DNA of 64,000 nt from Rhynochetos jubatus (lineage: Eukaryota > Chordata > Aves > Eurypygiformes > Rhynochetidae): contig CM050654.1 in the NCBI GenBank assembly GCA_027574665.1, positions 12,270,142-12,334,141 on the forward strand, read 5' to 3'. Under the pieces are notes generated by a model. The model had not been told where the DNA came from. It ran no database searches and saw only the letters and a list, made by a program, of their open reading frames with translations. A program made the translations under genes and the position numbers. Positions 40,561 to 50,859 of this stretch are shown here, piece by piece (within the stretch, counting starts at the first letter, position 1; each line of letters begins with the position of its first letter).

Positions 40561-41230
40561 TCCCATGTCATCTCTTCACGGACCAAAGCAGTGGCGGTTG
40601 CCGGGCAGACCTGCACCGCGGGACTCGAGGTATGGACAGCAGAGGTGCCTCCAGACTGGAGCAGCGGAACACGGCTGGGGCTGAGCGGGGGGAAGGGGAA
40701 GGAGCCAGGGCTAAAGCAAGACAGTTTGGCGGGGCGGGGGGGGAAACCGCAAGGCACCAAGTGGCCACATCTCAGACTTTCTGGTTTGTCTGACAAAGTA
40801 GCTCGTAGCCGCTTTTGTGTGGGACAGCAGTGACATCTCCTGGCTGCCAGTAGGAATTGCAGCCTCCCCGCAGGCGAGCGGCGGGGACCGGCCCGGTGCC
40901 ACCGGGGGCTCGGTCTCTGCAGCTTCCCCAACCCCTTTCCCCCGCCACTCCCGTTATTCCTGGCAGCTCCATACATGACGGTAGTTTTTGGGAAGGTCTT
41001 CCCGCAGTGCCAAGAGCTCATCCTGCTCCTTGCAGCATAGAGGTGACATGGAGCGGTGCCGCCGGCGCCGGGCATCCCTCCTGCATCCCTCCCGCCGCCG
41101 GGTACCCGGCGTGACCCGGCAGCCGCCCCGCGCCTGGTGTGCACATTGCTCCTGCTCCATAAGCTGCTCGCTGCTCCAGCTACCGATGTAGCAGCCGCTG
41201 TAGCACTGCTCCCCACTACCAGCAGGAAAG
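40560..41230. promoter_or_regulatory. CpG island, probable bidirectional promoter
   Basis: A block of roughly 670 bases with high GC and, by hand count, about 40 CpGs, densest at 40,861-40,920 and 41,041-41,160, in a window that is otherwise CpG-poor. Length, GC and CpG ratio appear to meet the usual island criteria, though the ratio was only estimated. Strong donor matches face outwards on each side: minus strand at 40,559 and plus strand at 41,302. No TATA box is seen, as is typical of island promoters. A CTCF-like site lies inside. The geometry suggests two divergent transcripts, either a gene with an upstream antisense RNA or a pair of noncoding RNAs. The gene served cannot be named from this window. 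Confidence 0.65.
40829..40843 (-). promoter_or_regulatory. CTCF-like motif within the CpG island
   Basis: The plus strand reads agtgacatctcctgg, matching 13 of 15 positions of the CTCF consensus written RSYGCCMYCTRSTGG, so the canonical orientation is on the minus strand. The position inside an island between two outward donors is typical for CTCF at promoters. Confidence 0.35.
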
Positions 41231-41295
41231 AGGCAGGTGGGCTGTAGTGTCTTGCAGTCAGTGCTCTAATTAAAACGCTCCTCACTGGCGTGTAC

Positions 41296-41307
41296 GGAAA
41301 GGTAAGA
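41296..41307 (+). other. Strong splice-donor match facing right from the CpG island
   Basis: The plus strand reads cggaaag/gtaagag, with the exon ending at 41,301 and GT at 41,302-41,303. It lies about 100 bases downstream of the island. No plus-strand frame is open through it from an ATG in the island, so a first exon ending here would be 5' UTR or noncoding RNA. Confidence 0.45.
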
Positions 41308-41310
41308 GAG

Positions 41311-42726
41311 ACAAAAATACTGATTTCTGTTTGAAAAAATGTTCAAAGCTCGACGTTCTTTACAAAAACTCAGGAAACTCTTCTGAGAGTACAAGCTAGT
41401 TAGTCATTAAATTGGTAGTTTATTTATTTTCTGAGAGAGAAGGAAAAGGGGAGCGCGGGGAGGGGGGACACGTAGGAGTTGAAAGAGCACTCATGTTATT
41501 CACCATGCAGCCAGGAGCAGAAAATAAAGAGGCAATTAGAAGGTCAGAACCAATAATAATACGCTGGCAACCCGCTGAAGCTGTAGAGCAGGTGTTTGTA
41601 CTCCTGGTATTTTCACTGCAAACCATCATTAAAGCTGTGTGACACCACCAGTTCTCATGCCACAATTATCTGCATGCAAATTTGACATCTTCCATGCGAA
41701 GACAGATTATACCTTCACTAATTTGGTCCAAGGCAAATTGTCACTATTTCTTTAAGAAAACACTGCTTTTCATGAGGAAATTATTGAGTGCAAACTGAGG
41801 GCTTTTTTTATGAATTTAGACCAGGCAACCAGACAGAATCATGCTTTTATTATTTACTTCCAGTGTATAATCAGCTTTTCATTGAAGATGACAGCTTTCA
41901 GCCAAGAAAGCCCAATGTTTTTTCTCAGGGAAACGAGACAAACAAGAAGCAAAAAATGTTGAGCTTTTCTTGGGTCTGAAGAAACTGTTAGCTTTGCTAT
42001 TTCCCCTGTACATATACATAAATGTACGTGCATATATGCACCCCAAGCATGTAGGCAGGGAGCTGTGGCCTCATTGAGAGGTAAAGACCTGTGTGAAACC
42101 TTGTGCACTGTTACAAAGCAGCTCTAAAGCTGTGATCAGAAAGGCCCTTCAGGAGTTGAAATGGAGAAATCAGGGCTGAAAATTCCGACAAAACCACAGA
42201 ATAGATGGAAGTATAACAGCAGTTGGGGTTATGATTTTATTGCACAGGCACTGTGATCCTCGTGGTGTTCATTCTCAGGCTTGAAATGGAAGTGGCATGT
42301 GGGGAAGGAGTTGCACTATGTTATTCAAGAATTGCACCTGTTTGGGGCTGCCTGCAAGGACCACTGGCCGTCCCTAACAGATCTGTTCTGCCCCTGGCAT
42401 CATGGATACATGGGCGCAGTCCATTTGCGCAGGTTGGGAAGCAGGGACAGCCTGCGATGCTCCAAAAGCAGCAGGACATCTCTGCGGTTGTGCCTTCAGG
42501 TTGGCCATCACAAAGCAACTTTTATTACAAGAGTCAAGTCTGTAATTTCTAAGTATAATGTCCAGGAAGTCTATGTTTTGCTTAGCTTTGGAGCTGAGGC
42601 TTATGGCTCAGGACCAGAGTTAAACACATCACTGTGATTAGTTGTTCGAGGACAAGTTCCCAAACCAACCCTCCCTTACAAGTATTGCCCTGCAACAAAA
42701 TGTGCCACTTTCCAATTGGTGAAATG
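41311..42726. other. Noncoding DNA, possible first intron
   Basis: No gene recognised. Open frames of about 100 codons at 42,253-42,637 have no known motif. Confidence 0.5.
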
Positions 42727-42753
42727 AAAAAAAAAAAAAAAAAAGAAAAAAAA
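42727..42753. repeat. Poly-A / purine tract
   Basis: Eighteen A, one G, eight A, then a gagagaagaa tail. No retrocopy is recognisable upstream. Confidence 0.9.
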
Positions 42754-45700
42754 GAGAGAAGAAATCATTGCAACCAGAACCACTTTTGCTTTCCCTCTTT
42801 TATGTACCCTCGGGGTTTTTCCCATGTTCTCATTATAAAGTGACTTTTCTTGCCATAGCTGGGAAATGAGTGCCAGTTTCTCATAGGTGATGCCTTACAG
42901 CTCTCCTTTACTCTCCTCCCCCACTCCCTGACCCCCAGAAGAGAAGGAGCCTCAGTATCTCATGCTTGGTCCTTCCATAGGGCACCTGAACATGAAGCCC
43001 TACTGGATTGGGCCCCAAGCCGAAAGCCCCTTGCCTGAGGCCATGGAAAGTGTTGGTGTTGGTGAGCATCAGCAGCTGGGAGCCTCTGCTGCCTCTCTCC
43101 AGAGCCTCTGTGTTCATTTTTATCAAACCAGACAGCAAGGCATTGATCTCACATGTACACTTGGAGCGGAAGATGGAAATATATTAATGTTTCATTGTCT
43201 TCATGTTTAAAAGTGAAACCTTTTAAAGAAATGGGTCTTCACCAAGGATAAGAGAAATGCTTTTCTTAACTGCATAGCAACAAGCTATAGCTGCAATTAT
43301 TTATATCGAGTATGAAATTCCCCCAGTGCTTCATTTATTCAAAGCTATATTTTTACTCGGTTTTTGTTTTCACAGATGGCTAAGCTAAGATGCCGTCTTG
43401 GGCTTAAATATCTACACAAACTTTGGCAGTCCTCACCAACAAACAAAAGTAGATTAAAAAAAAAACCACAGAAAAATTGCAGTTAAACTTGCAAAGCCCT
43501 CCAAAGAGCACAGCAATACTTTTAACTAATTTAAAACTATGATTATCTACTGAGGAATTTAATGTAATTCTGTCATTGCAACATAGTATTAAAATACCCT
43601 TTATGGGAACCACTGCTTGTCAAATGACAACTATAAGTGGGATTGGTTTTTTAATTCCTTTACAAAAGGCACAGGTTTATAACTTGATTCCAGCACTTGT
43701 TTTGAGTGCTTTGCTCAAGGAAAGCACTTTATTGTTATTGTTTAGGAAAAGAAAGTTGAGTAGTTGCAACCAAAATGTACACGCTCAGCCGACACTGAGA
43801 TTCAATTTCAGTGTTTTCTCTCATGCTCTTTCAGAATGATGAAGTGTGATTTGCCTTGGTTTTGTTTCATCTTTGGCATAGATCAGAAAACCAGTGTCCA
43901 CAAGCATGTGCTGCCCTTGTAGGGCATTAAAGGCATGTCGAGAGTGTCTTTCCATCCATTACACTGTTCTTCTATACCTGGAAATGACTGCTTTCATATC
44001 CAGCCCAAATTAGAACCATCCATTTTTCACTGCATCTGCTCTTTAAGATGTTAACTTAAAAAGTAACTGCAATTCTCAGGTATTTCCAAAGAATGTTTTT
44101 GGTTTTGATACCATTTTGCATTTGGGGGACTATAATTTGTCTTTCCTTCCAAAACAAGTATCACTCTCCTATGTTAACAGTCTTTATTTGCTTCAACAGT
44201 AATATGTTTTCCTACAGTTTTTTACCCTGCGTGTGGTATTTTGAAGATGGTCACTGCTTCAGCTGGCTATAGATTCCCCTTTTTTCCTCAAGTAAATTCA
44301 TCTTTCTACCAATGTGGAGTGTTATTTAAGAGTAACACTGACACAGGATGGGTTGGCCCACACCCAGGAGAGCACTAAGATGGTAGAGCAGTAGTACAGG
44401 GGTATGGTGATTACTATCTCTAGAGAGCACATAGATAATGAGGAGGTGTCTTTCATCAGATGAGAGGTTCCTTCCTCATCTGATCCTATACCAACCTTCA
44501 TTTCTGATGCAATATATTTAAGCTCTGGGAAAAATTCATCTAATTCTAGCATTGAGATCAACAAGGGAACTTCAGTTTGAATGAGACTCCTGAAATATAT
44601 ACCACGTGTGACAAACAGGATCTCCTGCAGTATGCAGGTTATTTTGGCTCTGCTGCCTAAAGATGCTGAGAAACCTGCTTTGCCTTTCTCTGGCTCAGTT
44701 TCCTGAGCCTATGATATTGGTTTAGGGCTCCTTTGAAATCTGCCAAAAGTGTGAAGAAGAATTCTATGGATCAGGTAGTAAAAAAACACTCATTCAAAGC
44801 CATGCTCATCATTTAAAATAAAACATTCTGGGGATGCTTCAACTTCCATGAAGGTCTGACAAATGGGTTACTGTCCTGTCTCTAACATAACCTCTGTGCC
44901 AGTGCTGTAGCGCTCATCAGTCAGCACGAGAGTGGCTGCCACAATCAGAAACAATTACTCACTTCTATTGTAGTTCCAAACAGAGAGAATAATTTCTCAC
45001 CAGCTCCTGCCACTTTATGTTTTCATATCAACCAGTCAATCAAACTCTGTATAAAACAGCATGTGTCTGTTCATTAAGAGGAGAAAAAGTTGATTGGTAC
45101 CAGAAGATGAGTGCAGAGTGATTTAATTGTAGCCCTTTGGCACATCTGTGTTAGATATATTAGGCACTTAGACACTCCATACTGACAGCAACAATGGGAA
45201 TTATATTGGAATAATACGATTTTTAAAGCTGTACTTACACACCAAGAAAAAACCCAAACTCATTTGATCTCCGTGATTAAGTATTCCAGGTAATTTCACA
45301 TCATCAGTTAGTCTTTCTCCTAAAACAGACTGAAAGCTGTTAAATCCCCTCTTCTGCACAAGCTAGCTGATCTATAAATAAGGAATATGTTCTTACAAAG
45401 AGAGTGTTCTTATTGATTGGCGAGATGTATTGTTACTATTTCATTACACTTGATCGTTATACGTTCTTCTCCTGCCAGAATTTTTCATTCATTGCCAAGT
45501 TAGAGACTTGCAAACTTTGAGAAGGCATCCCACCTTGGTCCGTAGCTGGGAGGGATGTTGTCTCCTGGCCAGAAACAAGGTTCACCTCAATGAAGTTACT
45601 GGCAATGAGCCATCATTCTATTGTTAAAGCCTGTCATCAGAAACCCACCCTGGATCTCCTTCATCAGATCTCTCAGAGTTCTTTTACTATTCCAGTCTCC

Positions 45701-48090
45701 TGGAGGCTGTGAGAGGATAGCCATAAGAGGACAGTTTTCTGGAAAGATAAACTGTGGACTGCAGTTTCTTAAAGATTTGTGGACACCAGTCACCTATTAC
45801 CTTTAAACAGAAAAGAAAGGCAAATCAGACTTGTTCTCTGTTGCTGAGCAAGCACAATTCAGGATCTTTTTAATACATTTTAGTTATTTAAATCCCAGAG
45901 ACAGGCCACCTGGGAAGCAGCTGCAGAGTGGCTGCTCTGGAAAGGACAGCAGCTCATGGGTCTGCTCTGGAGGCACCTCTGCACTGAGCGATGCAGCTCT
46001 GGTATCCCACAGCTCAGCCTCTCTGCCAGCACCACTTCTGCCCAGGCTGCTTCATCATAGCTCTTCAATTTGGCTGCTTCTGTACTGCTCATTTTGCCAA
46101 CTTCTCCATCTTACTACAGGTCTCTGAATCCACAGAATCTCTGCTGAAACCCAGCACAGCATTCCTGAAAAATGGGGGCATCTCAGAGTTTGTCTCAAGA
46201 AGAAAAACCACGTTCCTCTAGTGCCAAAAGTCAAAGAAAGAGAATAGAGTACTTACTATATTTTTAAAAACATAACAATATAATCCATTTTAGGGATTAT
46301 TCAAATTTCCTGGAGTGTCCACATTTTCTTTTATTAACAATGTTTAAAACAGGACCAGGTTAGGATGCTGGAAACATGTTTCTTCCATGCACCCAGCCAG
46401 CTTCAACCCCAAGGACCCTGCCACATCCTTGCTCTGGGTCAGGGTGCTCACATACTGCAGCATTGCTGATGCTTTACTCTGTGGACAGCAGACTGGGGGA
46501 GCACAAAGTGCTACAGTCCTAAGAACAAGAGCATGGGTAGGAATAAGGTAAAATGTGACCAAGACCGCCCTGGGAAGTGAAGTGGCTGCCTGCTACCCCA
46601 ACATAGGCCGCAGGATCTAGGTGGCTATGAGCACTGAGCCATCTTTATTAGGGAACCAGCAAGCTTTCAAATCCCATCCTGGCAATCCCAAATGTACCAT
46701 TTTGTGAAAAGCATGGCTGAGTCTCTTTTATTGTTTCCGTTTGAAATGTATTCTGCACTAAAACATTTTTGTGGAGCTGGAAATTCTTTTCTGGATCTGC
46801 TAATTATTTTCACAATCTACAGTCTGCTCTTACATTTCTAATTGTAACTATTAATCCTCACTCATCTACATGTCCTAGATCTGTGCAAGGCAATAACGCA
46901 TTTTATGCTCAGCAGCACCCTGCCTCTTGACTCATTTGTCAAAAGGATTATTGTACAGTCAGTGCTGAATGTGAGGAATTAGCTGCATAAACTTGGCTAT
47001 TAGAAAGAATGCCAGTATATTACCTGTGCCGGGCATTGGTATGTACACAGCAATTCCCTCCTCAAATACACAAACGTCTCACTAGTTTTGGTCAGATTCA
47101 TACCTGCTGCAAACAAATTTGGAAGTTATTTGAATGCAATTTCACCTTTGTGTCAAGTCAAATGGTGCTGTAGTTGTAATTAATAAGAACTGGACTTCAG
47201 TCTCTGGACTCATATTTGGTTTCCTAAATAAATGTTTTAATCCATTTTTTAACATGGCAAGTACAGAGCATGCAGGTCAGGCGGCTACCTACAAAAATTG
47301 ACACCACAGGTCTGACATGTTTATAATTGCCAAACACCCAGCAACACTGCCAAGACAACACAGCTTCCCTGCCGCTGCGTTGGAGACAGGGAAGAACAGT
47401 CAGACCAGAATAGTATCCATTTCCCTTCAGCTGTGTAGGAATGATGTGCTTTCCTTTCCTTTCTTACAGCAAAGAAATTCCTTTTCTGTCTAATGAATGT
47501 TGTCTACGCAGGCATCTCTGGACAGATTTCAGTGAGGGTTGTTTGATGGTGAAATCCACTAGTAGCTGCCTTATCAGAACGGCAGCTGGCACTGCCCCTA
47601 CCCTTACTGCTAGAGACAGCAGCCAAGTCTTTTCTGTTGGCAAAGTGTGAAGAAGTCTACTGAAGCATCCATCTATGCTAAATTTTGGCCCATTATCTTC
47701 ATGGATGGCCCTCAAGCTGCAGAAAGGTCCGTTCACTTTTTGGCTTGTGGTTATTCACATCCATCAAACATGCTCTACAAGAAGACCACTGTGAGAAAAA
47801 TGGCAGAGGGGACATTTTGCTAGTTATGTCCTGCTTGTCAGTCCCAGCTTCATCATGGCCAGACAGAGCCAGAGCCTATGTGCCTCATCCTTGGTGTGCG
47901 GTTGGGCTTCAGAGGTTCCTCTTCTCAAGTCACACCACAACCTCTGCTCCGGGCTTTTGCACAAATCCGGAGTCACGTCTCAGGGCTGGTGCTCAGTCTC
48001 CAAGGCTTACTGAGACATGCAGGTTGGACGACTCCTGCTCGCCCCAGCATCAGCAATGGCCTGGTTTCTCCTGGGGCTTCCCTAGCGCAG
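42754..48090. other. Noncoding DNA, no gene seen
   Basis: No recognised gene or repeat. A GC-richer patch at about 45,900-46,050 and a stretch at 47,460-48,090 carry short overlapping frames on both strands. An acceptor-like tttcttacag ends at 47,469 but leads into no identifiable exon. Confidence 0.5.
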
Positions 48091-48312
48091 TGTGACCCTT
48101 TGTTCCTCCTGCCAAGTTAGAGCCTCCCCTGGCAAAGATGGTGAGAATTCACCCACCCACGCGCTCTGTGCAACTACCCTGCTACTGAGCTCGCATTCGG
48201 AGCAAGCTCAGTCCTCGCTTCAGACTGGGATGTTCAGGGGTCAGTCTGTTACACTCATTCCTCTCCTAGTGGTCCCTTTGGGCTGTGCAGGGACAGGGGA
48301 CAGTCCCATGAG
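48091..48312 (+). other. Candidate internal exon, weak
   Basis: Preceded by a pyrimidine-containing stretch ending cctagcgcag and followed by ag/gtaagg at 48,313, a good donor match. The 222 bases between are open in one plus frame whose stop codon is formed by the donor itself, the pattern expected of a coding exon ending in an intron. The translation (VTLCSSCQVRASPGK at its start) matches no family I recognise, and the polypyrimidine tract is modest. A noncoding RNA exon or coincidence is as likely. Confidence 0.18.
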
Positions 48313-50734
48313 GTAAGGACTCCCACAGGAGGAGGTACAGAACCACACGTACCACTTCTCTTAAAATGTCGTAATATTTGTCCCACTCGACGGGATGTGA
48401 GTTGGTGCAGTACTTTCATGGTTCAACTCCCCACCAGTGCAGAATCTCTGCCAAGGTCTGCAGCTGGTTTAAATGTGAAAGGACAAAGCCCTTTCCTTCT
48501 CCTTTATCTGGCACAAGCTTTCATAGATGATTATGCTTATCCTGCTAGAGCCTGAAGATAAATCAGGCTGAAGATTAGTGTATGTGTACAGGTAATTGGG
48601 GTGGCATGTTCTAATGGGAAACGCTTAATTAGAAGTAGCTTTACTCAGGAGACCAGAAAGCAACCGTTTTCTGAAATAAATCAGTACTCGTAAGAGGAGT
48701 GATGTTTTTTCCCGTCACACCTGCTGATACGCAGGAGGCCACCCAGACAGGGGCTGTCATTGCACTGGCTGACAAAGATGACTCAACTCTAATCTGAAAT
48801 CCAGACTGGCTTTGCAGAACTGCTTCTCTGCTCTGCATCTGCTTTCCCATCTCACCCAAGCCATTTAGCTGCTTGCTTTCTATTTCAAAAGGTGGCATTT
48901 ATTCTAATTCTTTGTTCACATTCACCCCATTAAGCTTCCGCTTTCAATCATCAGCTGCTGAAGCACTTGGCTGCACTGCTAAGCATGCTCGGTGTCTGGC
49001 TCATGCTGGAACAGCGCTGCGCCCTTCTTTATCACTTTGCTGACACTGGACTGATAAAATTTATCTTCTCTGGAGGCTGGTGCAGGGGAGGGGTCTTTAA
49101 AACAAAATGAAATTTCCAGTGTGTAAAGATAGCACTGTTCCAAGAAATAAGAATTGAGGCGGCTTTCGCCTGGCAGGGTGTGTGGCCTCCACCTGGGGAT
49201 GGCACACGAGGCCTTCTGGGAAAACTGCTGAAAGGAGTCCAAAACGTTGTGTTATGCTGTATCATATTCATTTATTTTTCATTCTGAAGTTTTCAGCAAG
49301 CATGCCAAAAAAGCTGGAAGAGAAGAGCACTTCTCTGTAGTTGAAATAGTAAATGCATTTCTGGAGTAAGGAGGAAGAAAGGTGCCTTCTGCAAGAAAAT
49401 TGTAACACGTTAAATACAAACCAGACAAAATCAAGTAAAAAATTAGGCACAACATAGTTTATTATCTTTCCTGTCCACCAAAAAATAAATTAAAAAGTTA
49501 AAAACTGCCTAACATGGCAAGCTAGTAATAGATTCACTTGTGAACTGATTCCTGGATGTGTTGTGTAACAGAGAAAGTTACAACAGCTGGATGTGTATCT
49601 TGCCATGGGCTCCCCAGCACCCAGCTACCTGAAACCCCTTGAATAAACATAGAGCCCTCAGAGCCCTTGGTACCCACACCAGTCCCTCAGGCCCTACTGT
49701 GTTAGCCAGGCAGGGCACATCGGTCTGAGCACAACACCATGTCCAGGACTAGCCTGGATAAACTGCCTATGGCAGGAGCTCCAGCTGGGGCACAAACTCA
49801 GACGAGAACTACTGTGTGTTGGGATACACCCAGCTGAAGAAACCATTTCAGATGCAAATATGGGTGAGTTTTGGGAAAGGTGCTAGGATTAGGTCCTTGG
49901 TAGTGTAAGCAAGTTCAGCTTTGACTGATTTGTGCTCACAAACTAAGTGGGTTTGAGCTGTGTCAACTTTCCCTTTGCAGCTTAGACGCCTGCTTTGACC
50001 ACTACTGAGGTATCACCTCATGGTGAGAGGTGATGGTGAGACCCTGCTGGGAACTGTGTTCTGAAGAATACGGTACTGGGGTACCCAAGGAGGGCTAGAA
50101 GGGGTCTATCTGGAGAGCCTGACCTTGGAAACTTCATCAGCGTGGCCTGACATGACAGATGTTAATTCATCCTCTGTTTTCACCACAGGCTGAGATAAGA
50201 CAGTTGTTAAACTATAAAACTATTCCATTTGAAAATGGGGGGAAATTTTTATATGCTTTCAAAAAAAAAAAAAAAAGAAACCAAAAAAAACTTTGTCTGA
50301 GCAGTCTTTTCTATGACAGCTTTTTAATTTCCCCTGTCTTCACTGAACCCTTTAATTTTCCTTTCTTTTTATTATTCAAAAGACCTTCCAGGAGAGCACA
50401 TGTAATTTTTTTAGTATGATGACAGGGTAGTGTGTTCCTATAAGATGCTCTTTGAATATGAGCAATTTGATTTTCTTTTCTTGAAAGACGAGGATAACAC
50501 CATCATTTTGTCTTTGCAGTTTCTCTGTGCTAGGAGCATGTGGAGGTTGTAATTTCACTGTAGCAGCCTCAGCTTCTCTTTTCATTTGTCTTTATTCTGT
50601 TGATGCTTCCTTAGAAAACAGGCAAAGGCCAAACAAAACAAATGCATGCACCTGTGGGCAAGCCACTGTTGCTGGTTTGCAAGGGGGAGGGAAACCAGGT
50701 GCAAGAGGTATGTGAATGATGAGGGCTCAGAGGC
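48313..50734. other. Noncoding DNA, no gene seen
   Basis: No recognised gene. A perfect eight-base inverted repeat, atcacctc and gaggtgat, spans 50,012-50,034. A 16-base A run lies at 50,261-50,276. The stretch at 49,560-50,160 has a composition like degraded repeat DNA but matches no consensus I recall. Confidence 0.5.
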
Positions 50735-50859
50735 TATAAAGGAGGGTCCCACAGGCTGAGGGAAAGCTGGCTAGCCAGGGCTGATGCAGAAGAAGATGGA
50801 GATTTTGTGCTGATGAAGGCTGGAACAGCTGTTCTTCCTCTCTCCAACTCCATGTAAGT
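50735..50859 (+). promoter_or_regulatory. TATA promoter and possible first exon with donor
   Basis: TATAAAGG at 50,735-50,742 lies in a GC-richer, purine-rich context. About 115 bases downstream the sequence ccat/gtaagt gives an exact GTAAGT donor at 50,854. A start near 50,765 would give a first exon of about 90 bases. The frame across it has no recognisable peptide. It could be an alternative first exon of the plus-strand transcript proposed to start in the CpG island, an independent noncoding RNA, or a TATA-bearing LTR too decayed to recognise. Confidence 0.35.

Larger units (their letters stand above)
40560..41285 (-). other. Open frame across the island, possible first-exon coding part, doubtful
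   Basis: One minus-strand frame has no stop from 41,285 down to 40,401, 294 codons, the longest in the window. It opens on GTG; the first ATG lies at about residue 70. The translation is rich in Arg, Pro, Ser, Gly and Ala, with no domain, and reads straight through the donor at 40,559. GC-rich DNA often stays open by chance. If anything here is translated it would more likely be a short stretch ending at that donor. I do not recognise the protein and consider coding unlikely. Confidence 0.15.
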
